NCBI RefSeq assembly: GCF_022024115.1
Contig: NZ_CP091792.1
Coordinates: 310,001-374,000 of the forward strand
DNA length: 64,000 nt
Source: Prevotella communis
GTDB lineage: Bacteria; Bacteroidota; Bacteroidia; Bacteroidales; Bacteroidaceae
Direction of reading: 5' to 3'
Made by a program: the position numbers and the translations under genes. This document shows, piece after piece, positions 10,301-19,070 of the stretch; within the stretch, counting starts at the first letter, position 1, and each line of letters starts with the position of its first letter. Under the pieces are notes generated by a model. That model made no database searches, had not been told where the DNA came from, and saw only the letters and a list, made by a program, of their open reading frames with translations.

Positions 10301-10594
10301 GTGGCTCAGCAGTATGCCTCTACTTTCTCTGAGTGGTGGCGTTATTGCGACGCACAGGTGAAGCCTGCTGACTATATCAAGATGCGTAGTATCAGTATGG
10401 CATACCATCTGCCGGAGGCTGTCACGAAGAAACTGCATATCGGACAGACACGTCTGACACTGCAGGTCAACAACTTGTTCTATTGGTCAAGGGTGGGACA
10501 TGATATCGATCCGGAGTCTTATTCCCTGAACTCTGCCTCACGCACGCTCCTGCAACCCAAGACATTCAGTATCGGTTTCTCTACATCATTCTAA
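7313..10594 (+). CDS. SusC/RagA-type TonB-dependent outer-membrane transporter
   Basis: A 1093-residue outer-membrane importer. A signal peptide (about 1-20) is followed by a carboxypeptidase-regulatory-like beta domain (VTGTVSDTKGEPLYGVTIAV..., about 22-105), the linker VVVSTGYQ, a plug domain (IVVDDM..., VLKDAAAASIYGALAANGVIVVTTKQGK, to about 230) and a long barrel ending in an aromatic residue (GFSTSF). With the SusD-like lipoprotein 12 bp downstream it forms the lidded importer typical of Bacteroidetes. No glycan enzyme follows; instead an exported protein and a large zinc metalloprotease do, so peptide uptake as in RagAB is at least as likely as sugar uptake. Substrate is inference. Confidence 0.93.
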   Translation: MRLYLLFISFVILFAGEVKAQRMVTGTVSDTKGEPLYGVTIAVKNGKHTAVTGLDGKYRIPVDNENAVLLFRYVGMEPYQTTVKGQVTVDVKMKDQTTQLAEAVVVSTGYQRLSRERSTAAFGFVDSTKLNRVMHKDILSALEGQVAGLRMDINPNTGEGSPVLRGVGTLSTSIGTKPLIVVDDMATDMELSEINLYDVESVTVLKDAAAASIYGALAANGVIVVTTKQGKSEKTTVSVNADWYISTKPTFDAMHYASTSDIIDYETNVYNARVNSSGSVATLFNSFSKNYYSPLYQLYRDQAEGRITQDDVDRTLGQWRQNDYYNQYRDLVWRSAVTQRYNVSLSQKSQRSNHFASFNYEHDKNRVKNDNSDVFSIYLKSNFKLNKWLSIKLGIDTRFSNSQVPDYAYTNYNIQERYASIVDAQGNLVMTPYVNISGFAGGSLNGSAIADSQQQLASSDVLMPFSFNVLQSLDESLTQNRNLRMRPFVNVEAKFLKWFKYNLMFQYEWTQSRTEKYDEPNSYLMRMTHNALIDLDGVSQLPSGGRYRQTTNNTRRYTFRNQLNFEKSFLESKHHVNAIMGFELRENRAARPIEQQMYGYNDVALTSVRMDWASLNNVGVESLVYGNTVKLGGPATSQTEIFHRYASFYANVGYDYLYRYNITGSIRWDEADLFGLDTKNQHHPLWSVGAGWNISEEAFMKDFSWLDFLKLRLTYGVNGNVDQSSTTYFVARYRTENNDPTNTQYLRYTDDNLPNPRLRWEKTSTFNAGVDFRVLNNVLSGSLEFYNRVGDDLLVRKYLDSTLGATQRVINNGKMRNQGVELQLNANLLRTKDWTLSAGFNIAWNHNKMLRVEHSSTDIASNFITAPANYFVEGTSYNTLWAYRLSRVVNGYPVILDADGNEMATFDADGNPTEVQVSSTLKGTDALVNMGSLVPVYNGSLTLSLRWRELELNTLLVYAGGNKLRLDATDMNSYQMVTDHVNDHTVKHYYEMPTGSVAQQYASTFSEWWRYCDAQVKPADYIKMRSISMAYHLPEAVTKKLHIGQTRLTLQVNNLFYWSRVGHDIDPESYSLNSASRTLLQPKTFSIGFSTSF

Positions 10595-10606
10595 CAGACT
10601 GTCATC

Positions 10607-12055
10607 ATGAAGAAAATCATATATTCCCTGTTTGTCCTTCTGACAATGACAACGGTTGGTTGTGACAACTATATCGACATCACACCTAAAGGGGCGGTCA
10701 CGGTTGACTCTGCCCAACAGTATTACGAGCTGATAGCTACGCCCATGCGCGCCTATTACCCTTCATCATTCATTCTTCTGAGTGATGACCAGTGGGTGAA
10801 AGAATCGGAAATCCTGGGTTATGAAAGTATATCGGCAGATGGCATCAACTTCACCTTCAATGAGAAGGCCGACCGCACTATCCTGCCTGATAATAACCTG
10901 TACGAGAATATCTATAGTTTCATTCTGCGTTCGAACCTTGTCATAGACAATGTTGACAAAGGACAGGGCTCGCAGGAACTGAAGACATTGGCAAAGGCGG
11001 AGGCACGTACTTTCCGTGCCTTTGACCATTTCCTGGCTGTGAACACGTTTGCCAAGGCCTATAACCCTGAAACGGCAGCCAGTGATGGTGGTGTGTGCAT
11101 CATGGACCATTATGACCTGGAGGCAACGCCTGTGAAGTCGACGGTGGCTGAGGTATACAACTTTATCATCAATGAACTGGAACAGGCTGTGCCTCTGTTG
11201 GAAGAGAAACCAGTGAATATCTATCATCCTAACCGTGCTTTCGGTTATGCCTTGTTGGCCAAGGTCTATCTGTTCCATCGTGACTGGGCTAAGGCACAGG
11301 AGGCTGCAGAACAGTCGCTGAAACTGAATTCTCAGTTGGCCGACTATAACCTCATTAACGATGCTGGTGGTACGGCACGCTATAAGAACTTTGCCAAGGA
11401 TGGCAACCCTGAGGTGCTCTCCTATCACTGGATGGCAGGCTGGGGCAGTGGTGAACAGGTATGCTTGTATCACTACGGTATGATCAGTCCTGAACTGAAG
11501 AGCCTGTTTGAGGCTAATGACCTGCGTTATAGCCTTTTCCTGCGTGATACGGGTACGAGTATCACCAGTTGGTTTGATAGTGGCTCGGGTGCCGCAATCT
11601 GGACACCTGCCATTACGAATCTGGACAGGTTTACCTATATGTCCGTGGGACTGCGCACGGCGGAGGTTTATCTGATAATGGCAGAGGCCTTGGCACGACA
11701 GAACAATCTGACGGAGGCTGCCAACTACGTCAGTCAGTTGCGCGACAAGCGTATCAAGGGTGGCAACGGACATGTGGATGCTCCTGCCACACAGGTGGAA
11801 ATGGTGAAGATTATTATTGATGAGCGTCGCAAGGAACTGCTCTTTGGCTTTAACCGTTTCTTTGACCTGAAGCGACTGAATATTGAGCCGGAGTATCAGA
11901 AGACCATCACGCGTGTCTTCCCTGTGCAGAATATCAGTGAGGCACACCCGCAGCAGACCTATACGCTGAAGCCTGACTCCAGGTTGTATATCATCCCCTT
12001 CCCACACTCTGCAAGGGATAAGAATCCGAATCTGACACTTAATACTGATGAATGA
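10607..12055 (+). CDS. SusD/RagB-type outer-membrane lipoprotein
   Basis: A 482-residue surface lipoprotein that caps the SusC barrel and captures substrate. The signal peptide ends at a lipobox (TTVGC, Cys about 19), followed by DNYIDITPKG, a common opening for mature SusD-family proteins. TPR-like helices carry FRAFDHFLAVNTFAKAYNP and the family block FGYALLAKVYLFHRDW; near the C-terminus is IIDERRKELLFGFNRFFDLKRL. It starts 12 bp after the transporter and its stop almost touches the next start, so all three are one operon. Confidence 0.93.
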   Translation: MKKIIYSLFVLLTMTTVGCDNYIDITPKGAVTVDSAQQYYELIATPMRAYYPSSFILLSDDQWVKESEILGYESISADGINFTFNEKADRTILPDNNLYENIYSFILRSNLVIDNVDKGQGSQELKTLAKAEARTFRAFDHFLAVNTFAKAYNPETAASDGGVCIMDHYDLEATPVKSTVAEVYNFIINELEQAVPLLEEKPVNIYHPNRAFGYALLAKVYLFHRDWAKAQEAAEQSLKLNSQLADYNLINDAGGTARYKNFAKDGNPEVLSYHWMAGWGSGEQVCLYHYGMISPELKSLFEANDLRYSLFLRDTGTSITSWFDSGSGAAIWTPAITNLDRFTYMSVGLRTAEVYLIMAEALARQNNLTEAANYVSQLRDKRIKGGNGHVDAPATQVEMVKIIIDERRKELLFGFNRFFDLKRLNIEPEYQKTITRVFPVQNISEAHPQQTYTLKPDSRLYIIPFPHSARDKNPNLTLNTDE

Positions 12056-12056
12056 T

Positions 12057-12848
12057 ATGAAGAAACTTTACGCAACAATCTTAATGGCCATGATGGCCAT
12101 GGTGTCAATGGCTCAGGAAACCAACGACACGACCTATGTGATGATGGACTTCAATGCGAACCCTTGGAGCTATTCTGCGACTGAGCTGACATCGAAGTGG
12201 TATCCCGACTATACTGACTTGGATTCACCAGGTGCCATCCTGAATGAAAAGGATTTCTCATGGCCAGTCAGCGAAGGTTCATCCTCGAATGTCAAAGTGA
12301 CGGTCTATCCTGTTGACCTTGATGAGTATTCAAAGGTGTCGGTATATGCCAGCTACACACTTGATGAAGCCGATGTTGCTGCTTTGGGAATCAATGCTGG
12401 TAAGACCAATATGCTTTATACCCAGCCTGGAACCACCATGCGTTTTGAGGCCCCTGCAGGATATAAGTTCGGTAAGATGGTGTTTTACAACTACCGCAAT
12501 GCCAACTTCCTGGTAGGTGATGACTACGAGGAAGAGTTTGAATACGAATATAACAACACGGTGTTTAAGCAGAAGCTGAAAGTGTGGACACCTGCTTCGC
12601 CCAAGAAGAATGCATATGAATACGACATCTGGCAGGGTGATGATACCAATGTGCTGTTCAACTATTCTTACTTCTCGGCTGTTTTTGTCAAAATTGACAT
12701 CCGCCTGGTACCCAACGGCTCTGCCGGCATTGGCGAAATCGTCAATGGAAAATCGTCAAATGGTGCATGCTACGACCTGCAGGGACGCCGGGTAAATGTC
12801 AAGGAGAAAGGCATTTACATTGTTGATGGCCGAAAAATTGTAAAATAA
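12057..12848 (+). CDS. Exported protein of unknown function with GIY-type tail
   Basis: A 263-residue protein, start chosen at ATG 12057, one base after the SusD stop; an in-frame ATG at 12048 would add three residues before the signal peptide MKKLYATILMAMMAMVSMAQ. The mature part (MMDFNANPWSYS..., FEAPAGYKFGKMVFYNY) looks like a beta-sandwich; no enzyme motif seen. It ends CYDLQGRRVNVKEKGIYIVDG then RKIVK, the same tail type as the protein at 6300-7058. Being third in a SusCD operon, it may be an auxiliary surface-binding protein; that is inference. Confidence 0.72.
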   Translation: MKKLYATILMAMMAMVSMAQETNDTTYVMMDFNANPWSYSATELTSKWYPDYTDLDSPGAILNEKDFSWPVSEGSSSNVKVTVYPVDLDEYSKVSVYASYTLDEADVAALGINAGKTNMLYTQPGTTMRFEAPAGYKFGKMVFYNYRNANFLVGDDYEEEFEYEYNNTVFKQKLKVWTPASPKKNAYEYDIWQGDDTNVLFNYSYFSAVFVKIDIRLVPNGSAGIGEIVNGKSSNGACYDLQGRRVNVKEKGIYIVDGRKIVK

Positions 12849-12893
12849 GCATAATAATTGATATAGGCTGACGTGTAATTGTCTTTTTTGTTG

Positions 12894-12901
12894 TAATTTT
12901 G
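12894..12901 (+). promoter_or_regulatory. -7 box of the metalloprotease gene
   Basis: TAATTTTG ends only 4 bases before ATG 12906. If used, the transcript would be leaderless or nearly so. No -33 TTTG at 19-bp spacing. Confidence 0.5.
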
Positions 12902-12905
12902 CAAC

Positions 12906-15371
12906 ATGAAAAAGACGTTTACAGGATTATTCATTTTGGCTGCATTGCTGCCCTCTACGGGACTGCATGCAGCCAATATTGTATGTAGTGCAGATACCGT
13001 GGTCACCATGGACTGTTGTGTTGATACCACGGCCAAAAGTAAGAATGACCCATATCTTAAAACAATAAAGGAGGGGGGCTCTGTGCGTGAGGGTCTCTTC
13101 ACCGTTCGTCATATTAAGAATGACTGGTATCTGGAAATACCTGACTCATTGCTGGGACGTATGATGCTGGCGGTAACCCGTTTTGCCAGTGTGCCACAGG
13201 AATTCAAGATGGTGACAGGTGAAGAGGTAAACCGTTCGGCAGTATATTTTGAGCAATATGGCGATAAGACCATCTTCCTGCGTGAATATGTACAGTCGCA
13301 ATATGCGAAACCTGAAAACCGTATCGCTATCTCGCTCAAGCAGTCCACGACAGATCCTATTGTGTGGAAGTTTGATGTGATAGGTCGTAATCCTGAGACT
13401 CATGCGCAGCTGATCAATATAACGAAATGGCTCATGGGAGAGAATAAGGTGACGAATTTCTCTTCCAGCGACCGTACGATTCTTGGAATCGGTTCCGTGC
13501 AGAGTGATCGTACCTTCATAGATACTATCAAGACATATCCTATCAACGTGGAGATTGCGTCGCTGCGTACCTACGGTATGAGTTCCGGACGTGTTCCTGC
13601 AGCTAAGACCGGTGCTGCCACGCTCTCGCTGAATACATCGTTGGTATTGCTGCCACGGGAACCTATGCAGCCTCGTTATGCTGATGAGCGTGTGGGCTAT
13701 TTCAACAGTAAGATAACGGAATTTAGTGATGATGAGACTTCGAATCACGAAGCTATCATTATGCGCTATCGTCTGGAACCGAAGGATCCTGCAGCCTATA
13801 AGGCCGGTAAACTGGTAGAACCGAAAAAGCAGATTGTATTCTATATAGATCCTGCAACGCCTAAGAAGTGGGCTAAATATCTGAAACTGGGAATTGAAGA
13901 CTGGCAGAAGGCCTTTGAGGAGGCTGGCTTCAAGAATGCTATCGTAGCCAAGGACTGGCCAAAGAATGACTCTACGATGTCGATAGATGATGCCCGTTTC
14001 TCTGTATTGCGCTATCTGCCTTCGGAAACGGAGAATGCCTATGGACCGCGTATTGTGGATCCGCGTTCTGGTGAAATCATTGAGGCGCATATATGCTGGT
14101 ATCATAACGTGATGAATCTGGTGAAGAAATGGTATATGGTACAGTGTGGCCCGTTGGACAAGAGGGCACAGAAGATGGACTTCAGCGATGAACTGATGGG
14201 ACAGCTGATCCGTTTTGTGAGCAGTCATGAGGTAGGACACTCACTGGGTCTTCGCCATAATATGATTGCCTCACAGGCCACTCCTGTGGAGAAACTGCGT
14301 GACAAGGCTTGGGTGGAGAAATATGGACATACGGCAAGTATCATGGACTATGCCCGATTTAATTATGTAGCTCAGCCTGAGGATAAGATCTCAGAGAAGG
14401 GTCTCTTCCCCCGTATCAACGATTACGATAAGTGGGCTATCAAATGGGGCTATCAGTACCGCCCGGAGTTCAAGGACCCTGCCAAGGAAAAGAAGGTCCT
14501 GCGTGCCGAAACGACTAAGGTGTTGAAAGGCAACCGCCGTTTGTGGTGGTGTGGTGACGAGGGAAAAGGTAGGGATCCCCGTTCACAGTCAGAGGATTTG
14601 GGCGATAATCAGATGCGTGCCAATGACTACGGTGTGAAAAACCTTCAGCGTGTGATGGCGCATATAGAGGAGTGGACAGCACAGCCTGATGGCCAGTATG
14701 ATGATCTGAGTTTTATTCACCGTGCTGTGCGTTCGCAATATCAGCGCTATGTGAACCACGTACAGAAATATCTGTTCAGCAAGTATGTGAACAATGCCCC
14801 AGGTGAAAAGCCTTATGATATTGTGCCGCGTGACTTGCAGCGCGAGGCGGTGGACTGGTTGTCGCGCAATGTGATGGAAGCACCTATGTGGCTTTATCCT
14901 AAGAGCGTTGTAAGTAAGCTTGGCGTGGATTATGCCGACGAGATACGTAACCGTCAGCAGACGCTCATTGCCATGCTGTTGTCACCCAACGCTATCTCGA
15001 ATTTGATGGGGGAGCAGTTTATATCTGACAAGGCTTACCCTGTAGAGGAGTATTTCGATGATATATTCGGAATGGTATGGAAGCCTTTAACAGATAAGGA
15101 TGAGGAGCAGAACAGTTTCCGCAGACTGCTGCAGCGGTCTTATGTTGATTTCCTGGGTGTAGCGCTTAATGGTGGCTCCGGAGCAGACGGAACAAATACG
15201 AGTCTGGCAACCCGTTCTGATGCCATACTCTATATAGCACAACATTTAGACAAGGTAGAGAACTACCTCCAGAATGTTTCTCAACAGCAGTCAGCGCTTA
15301 ATGCTCTGCATTATAAGGATTTGCTGCTTCGTGTGAAGAAGATTCGTGAGCGTCACGAGTCTGGTAAGTAG
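12906..15371 (+). CDS. Exported zinc metalloprotease (DUF5118-DUF5117-DUF4953 type)
   Basis: An 821-residue exported protein (signal peptide about 1-22). Domain order fits the Bacteroidetes zinc-dependent metalloprotease family: an N-terminal DUF5118-like segment (PYLKTIKEGGSVREGLFTV), a DUF5117-like region (about 90-300), then a met-zincin catalytic domain. The zinc site SHEVGHSLGLRHN (about 440-453) gives the extended HExxHxxGxxH motif, followed by a met-turn candidate ASIMDYARFNY. It probably cleaves proteins or peptides in the periplasm or at the surface, which suits the neighbouring SusCD importer. Same strand as the SusCD operon, but with a candidate promoter of its own. Confidence 0.85.
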   Translation: MKKTFTGLFILAALLPSTGLHAANIVCSADTVVTMDCCVDTTAKSKNDPYLKTIKEGGSVREGLFTVRHIKNDWYLEIPDSLLGRMMLAVTRFASVPQEFKMVTGEEVNRSAVYFEQYGDKTIFLREYVQSQYAKPENRIAISLKQSTTDPIVWKFDVIGRNPETHAQLINITKWLMGENKVTNFSSSDRTILGIGSVQSDRTFIDTIKTYPINVEIASLRTYGMSSGRVPAAKTGAATLSLNTSLVLLPREPMQPRYADERVGYFNSKITEFSDDETSNHEAIIMRYRLEPKDPAAYKAGKLVEPKKQIVFYIDPATPKKWAKYLKLGIEDWQKAFEEAGFKNAIVAKDWPKNDSTMSIDDARFSVLRYLPSETENAYGPRIVDPRSGEIIEAHICWYHNVMNLVKKWYMVQCGPLDKRAQKMDFSDELMGQLIRFVSSHEVGHSLGLRHNMIASQATPVEKLRDKAWVEKYGHTASIMDYARFNYVAQPEDKISEKGLFPRINDYDKWAIKWGYQYRPEFKDPAKEKKVLRAETTKVLKGNRRLWWCGDEGKGRDPRSQSEDLGDNQMRANDYGVKNLQRVMAHIEEWTAQPDGQYDDLSFIHRAVRSQYQRYVNHVQKYLFSKYVNNAPGEKPYDIVPRDLQREAVDWLSRNVMEAPMWLYPKSVVSKLGVDYADEIRNRQQTLIAMLLSPNAISNLMGEQFISDKAYPVEEYFDDIFGMVWKPLTDKDEEQNSFRRLLQRSYVDFLGVALNGGSGADGTNTSLATRSDAILYIAQHLDKVENYLQNVSQQQSALNALHYKDLLLRVKKIRERHESGK

Positions 15372-15428
15372 TCTTTGCAGGCTGACTGTTGTGTTGTAAA
15401 TTAAAGAGTAATATTCACGTGATAACAA

Positions 15429-16655
15429 ATGAAGGATATGTACGACGTTAAGAAAATACGTGAGGACTTCCCCATTCTTCAGCGGGAGGTATACAAGAAA
15501 CCGCTGGTTTATCTTGATAATGCGGCTACTACACAAAAGCCCTTGTGCGTGCTGGATGCGATGCGCGAGGAATACCTGAATGTGAATGCTAACGTGCATC
15601 GTGGTGTGCATTATCTGTCGCAACAGGCTACGGACTTGCATGAGGCGGCGCGTGAGACAGTACGTGCCTTCATCAATGCTCGAAAGATTGAGGAGGTGGT
15701 ATTTACCCGTGGTACCACGGAGGCTATCAATCTGGTGGCACAGACATTCTGTGAGTCACAGATGAAGGCTGGCGACGAGGTGCTGGTCACGGATATGGAG
15801 CATCACTCAAATATTGTGCCCTGGCAGTTGCAGGCCAAGAAGATGGGTATCGTAGTGAAGCATTTGCCAATTGATGATAAAGGGTGCCTGGTAAGTTGCC
15901 ATGACGTGGCAACATACATAACTGAACGTACCAAACTCATCAGTATCGCCCATGTGAGCAATGTGCTGGGTACTATCAACCCTGTAAAGGATATTATCAA
16001 ACTGGCTCATGAGCGCGGTATCCCCGTGTTGGTGGATGGTGCTCAGAGTGCACCTCATATGAAGATTGATGTGCAGGACCTGGATTGCGACTTCCTGGCG
16101 TTCAGTGGTCATAAGATGTATGGTCCCACAGGTATCGGCGTGCTCTATGGCAAGGAGGAATGGCTGGAGAAACTGCCTCCGTATCAGGGTGGAGGTGAGA
16201 TGATTGACAAGGTGTCGTGGGAAAAAACGACTTTCGAGCGTCTGCCTTTCAAGTTTGAAGCCGGTACGCCTGACTATGTAGCCACACACGGTTTGGCTAC
16301 GGCTATCAAGTATATGGAGTCGCTGGGTATGGAGAATATCGAGGCACATGAGCAGGAACTGACCCGCTACTGTATGGAACAGATGCGCACGATACCCAAT
16401 ATGCGCTTGTTTGGCGAGGCTCCTCTCAAGGATGCCGTAGTGTCATTCCTTGTAGGCGATATTCATCATCTGGATATGGGTACGTTGCTCGATCGTCTTG
16501 GAATCGCTGTGCGTACTGGTCACCATTGCGCTCATCCGTTGATGGATCGTCTGGGGGTAACAGGTACTGTGCGTGCCTCTTTCGCTCTCTATAACACAAA
16601 AGAGGAGATTGACGCTCTTGTAGCGGGAATCCGCAGAGTCAGTGCCATGTTCTAA
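15429..16655 (+). CDS. sufS: SufS cysteine desulfurase
   Basis: A 408-residue PLP enzyme that takes sulfur from cysteine as a persulfide for Fe-S assembly. The PLP lysine is in SGHKMYGPTGIG (Lys about 229) and the persulfide cysteine in RTGHHCAHPLMDRLGV (Cys about 367), the short loop typical of group II (SufS) enzymes. Start at MKDMYDVKKIREDFP; a second ATG three codons on is also possible. In related genomes it normally follows sufD directly; here it lies 9 kb downstream, behind the metalloprotease gene and 12 bp before rnhB. Confidence 0.95.
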   Translation: MKDMYDVKKIREDFPILQREVYKKPLVYLDNAATTQKPLCVLDAMREEYLNVNANVHRGVHYLSQQATDLHEAARETVRAFINARKIEEVVFTRGTTEAINLVAQTFCESQMKAGDEVLVTDMEHHSNIVPWQLQAKKMGIVVKHLPIDDKGCLVSCHDVATYITERTKLISIAHVSNVLGTINPVKDIIKLAHERGIPVLVDGAQSAPHMKIDVQDLDCDFLAFSGHKMYGPTGIGVLYGKEEWLEKLPPYQGGGEMIDKVSWEKTTFERLPFKFEAGTPDYVATHGLATAIKYMESLGMENIEAHEQELTRYCMEQMRTIPNMRLFGEAPLKDAVVSFLVGDIHHLDMGTLLDRLGIAVRTGHHCAHPLMDRLGVTGTVRASFALYNTKEEIDALVAGIRRVSAMF

Positions 16656-16667
16656 AAGCTTAGGTGT

Positions 16668-17276
16668 ATGTTGCTGGATCATTATTACGAAGGAAAGGTT
16701 GAGGCAGGATGTGATGAGGCCGGACGAGGCTGTCTGGCTGGTAGCGTCTATGCTGCTGCTGTTATCCTGCCTGTGGGCTATCAGAATGAACTGTTGAACG
16801 ATTCGAAACAGCTCACGGAGAAACGTCGTTATGAGTTGCGTGAGATTATCCAGCGTGATGCTGTGGCATGGGCTGTCGGCATCGTGACACCAGAGGAGAT
16901 AGACAAGATAAACATTCTGAATGCTTCTATTCTGGCCATGCATCGTGCCTTGGACCAGTTGCAGGTGCGTCCTGAGGCTGTCATCGTTGATGGTAACCGG
17001 TTTAAGAAATACAAGGATTTACCTCATACGACGATTGTCAAGGGTGACGGTAAATACCTTTCGATAGCTGCCGCCTCGATATTGGCCAAGACTTATCGTG
17101 ATGATTATATGAACCAGTTGGCTGAGGAGTATCCGCAGTATGACTGGCGTTCCAATAAGGGTTATCCCACCAAGAAACACAGAGAGGCCATCCGCCAGTA
17201 TGGCACGACACCTTATCATCGTATGTCGTACAACTTACTGGGGGATGGCCAACTCTCGCTTGATTTTAAGGATTAA
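16668..17276 (+). CDS. rnhB: Ribonuclease HII
   Basis: A 202-residue enzyme that removes RNA from RNA-DNA hybrids and misincorporated ribonucleotides. The catalytic DEAGRG block lies at about 17-22; further conserved parts are [20 protein letters not shown] (catalytic Asp region) and [21 protein letters not shown]. It follows sufS by 12 bp, so the two are probably co-transcribed, and ends 9 bp from the convergent GH67 gene. Confidence 0.95.
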   Translation: MLLDHYYEGKVEAGCDEAGRGCLAGSVYAAAVILPVGYQNELLNDSKQLTEKRRYELREIIQRDAVAWAVGIVTPEEIDKINILNASILAMHRALDQLQVRPEAVIVDGNRFKKYKDLPHTTIVKGDGKYLSIAAASILAKTYRDDYMNQLAEEYPQYDWRSNKGYPTKKHREAIRQYGTTPYHRMSYNLLGDGQLSLDFKD

Positions 17277-17285
17277 GTTGTTGCT

Positions 17286-19070
17286 TTATTTCTTTTCTTG
17301 TAGTTTTCCGAAGTAACCCAGACAGACGTCGCGCCACTCCTTGGCATCCTTCAACTGGCGCTGCAGACGGTCGTTGACTTCGCGCCAGCGCTGCTCGTCA
17401 ATCTCAGGACGGGCTTCTTGCCAGATGTGAATAAAGTCTTCCACCTCGCTTACTCCCTGGTTATAGCGCCACTGCATCTCTTCCCAAAGGGTGCGTCCGC
17501 TGTTCATGCGACGTGTCCAAGGCACGCGGTGGAACCAAAGCAGATAACGCTCAGGACAGGTGTTGATATCGTCGTAGAGTGAGCAATAGGGCTCTGGGTA
17601 TTGTCCAGTAGCATTACTACCTGTGTGGGTACGGTCAACACCGATGCTGTCGCCATTGGCACGGTGGTAGTAAACGGGGCACCACTCAATAGGATAGCGT
17701 GCAATATATCCGTCAGGCTGAGGTCCCATGTGGTGGTCGAACTTGAATATATGGTGTAGTCCCAAGGGCATCATATAGTCTACGCAGGCTTCGCGAGAAC
17801 GGAGCATGACGGACGTGATAGCGGAAGCAAATTCTCTACTTTTCACTATTCCCTTTTCATTTCCAAATGTCTGCTTCAGCCATTCCTCTGCTATCTGTCG
17901 TGATGACAAGGCGGGGTTCCATGCCAGACGACCGAAGGCATACCAGTTAGCCTGCGAGAAATGATGTCCGCACCAGTTCTTGTCCAGTCCGATATTGGCT
18001 ACACCAGCGATACCTACGAGCTTTTCGGGCTTTACGAAGGTAAAGAACTCTTTCCACATGGGGGCGAGATAGACTAAGTGCCAGCTCTGGCCCAGATACT
18101 CCTGTGTGATCTGCAACTCAGCCATCTGAGGCGTTTTCTGCATCTTATCGAAGATGGGTGCATAGGGCTCGCGTGGCTGGAAGTCAAGCGGACCATTCTT
18201 CGATTGCAGAATCACGTTCTCACGGAACTTACCATCAAGTTCTGCAAATTCTGATACAGCCTGGTTCACACGGTCTTCACCATGATGCTTGGCACCATAG
18301 ACAAAGGAGCGCCAGATCACGATACCTTTATAAGGCGCCAGTGCATCGGCCAGCATATTTGCACCATCAGCATGGGTACGTCCGTAGTCGAAAGGACCAG
18401 GCTGTCCCTCACTGTTGGCTTTCACCAGGAATCCGCCAAAGTCGGGGATGGCAGTATATATTTCCTTGGCTTTCTTCTGCCACCAGCGCTTTACCTGTGG
18501 GTCTAACGGGTCGGCTGTCTTTGTCTCTCCCAGTGCCTTGGGTGTTCCAAAGTTCACAGAGAGATAGACCTTGATGCCCCAGGGGCGCAGAATGCCGGCA
18601 ATCTCCTTCACCTTATTTATATACGTGCGTGTGAGCATCTTGGGTGATGCGTTCACATTGTTCAGCACCGTACCATTGATACCGATAGAGGCATTGGCTT
18701 CAGCGTAGGCTGCTATCTTCTCATGGTCAATGACAAGGTCGTTGTTCCACAGGATACTCTTGCCAGCATAGCCTCGTTCAATAGTGCCATCCAGGTTATC
18801 CCAGTGGTTCAGGATACGCAACTTATAGAAAGGGTGTGACTCTCCCTGTTCGCCACGCAGCAAGGCATAGCGTCCGTATAGCAGCCCCATCTTTGTGCGG
18901 GCGGTGATGGTATGTCCATTGATACGATAACCATCATCATCGGGCATGGTGGGGTCAATCTTCTCTACCACATCGTTGGGCAATTCGCTACGTAGCCACA
19001 GACGGTGACCATCCTCAGCGCTTGCCGACAATGAGAACAAGGCGAAGAGGAACAATATAAACTTCTTCAC
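17286..19070 (-). CDS. GH67 alpha-glucuronidase with an in-frame repeat insertion
   Basis: A 594-residue exported enzyme (signal peptide about 1-18, GTG start) that removes (4-O-methyl)glucuronic acid from xylo-oligosaccharides. GH67 marks are HRLWLRSELP, RGYAGKSILW, ANASIGINGTVLNNVNA, the catalytic-pocket stretch NSEGQPGPFDYGRTHADG (about 218-236) and DYMMPLGLHHI. It is shorter than many GH67 enzymes (near 700). Residues about 404-417 (NEKGIVKSREFASA) are encoded by a heptamer repeat element (17821-17860) that stays in frame. The start overlaps the sigma-factor stop by 4 bp; it is the last gene of the symporter-GH10-GH43-sigma-GH67 operon. In rumen Prevotella this enzyme also belongs to the xylan cluster. 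Confidence 0.92.
   Translation of the reverse strand: MKKFILFLFALFSLSASAEDGHRLWLRSELPNDVVEKIDPTMPDDDGYRINGHTITARTKMGLLYGRYALLRGEQGESHPFYKLRILNHWDNLDGTIERGYAGKSILWNNDLVIDHEKIAAYAEANASIGINGTVLNNVNASPKMLTRTYINKVKEIAGILRPWGIKVYLSVNFGTPKALGETKTADPLDPQVKRWWQKKAKEIYTAIPDFGGFLVKANSEGQPGPFDYGRTHADGANMLADALAPYKGIVIWRSFVYGAKHHGEDRVNQAVSEFAELDGKFRENVILQSKNGPLDFQPREPYAPIFDKMQKTPQMAELQITQEYLGQSWHLVYLAPMWKEFFTFVKPEKLVGIAGVANIGLDKNWCGHHFSQANWYAFGRLAWNPALSSRQIAEEWLKQTFGNEKGIVKSREFASAITSVMLRSREACVDYMMPLGLHHIFKFDHHMGPQPDGYIARYPIEWCPVYYHRANGDSIGVDRTHTGSNATGQYPEPYCSLYDDINTCPERYLLWFHRVPWTRRMNSGRTLWEEMQWRYNQGVSEVEDFIHIWQEARPEIDEQRWREVNDRLQRQLKDAKEWRDVCLGYFGKLQEKK
17821..17860 (-). repeat. Four-heptamer repeat inside the GH67 coding sequence
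   Basis: On the minus strand the heptamers AAATGAA, AAGGGAA, TAGTGAA, AAGTAGA run into GAATTTGCTTCCGC, matching the short element after sufD at most positions. The reading frame passes through it without a stop. Confidence 0.75.

Noticed and set aside
10766-12007. 413-codon open frame antisense to the SusD gene
   Set aside because: Shadow of a real gene with strong SusD features; no promoter or plausible protein.
13146-14240. 364-codon open frame antisense to the metalloprotease gene
   Set aside because: Covers the conserved protease domain in the other strand; composition typical of antisense frames.
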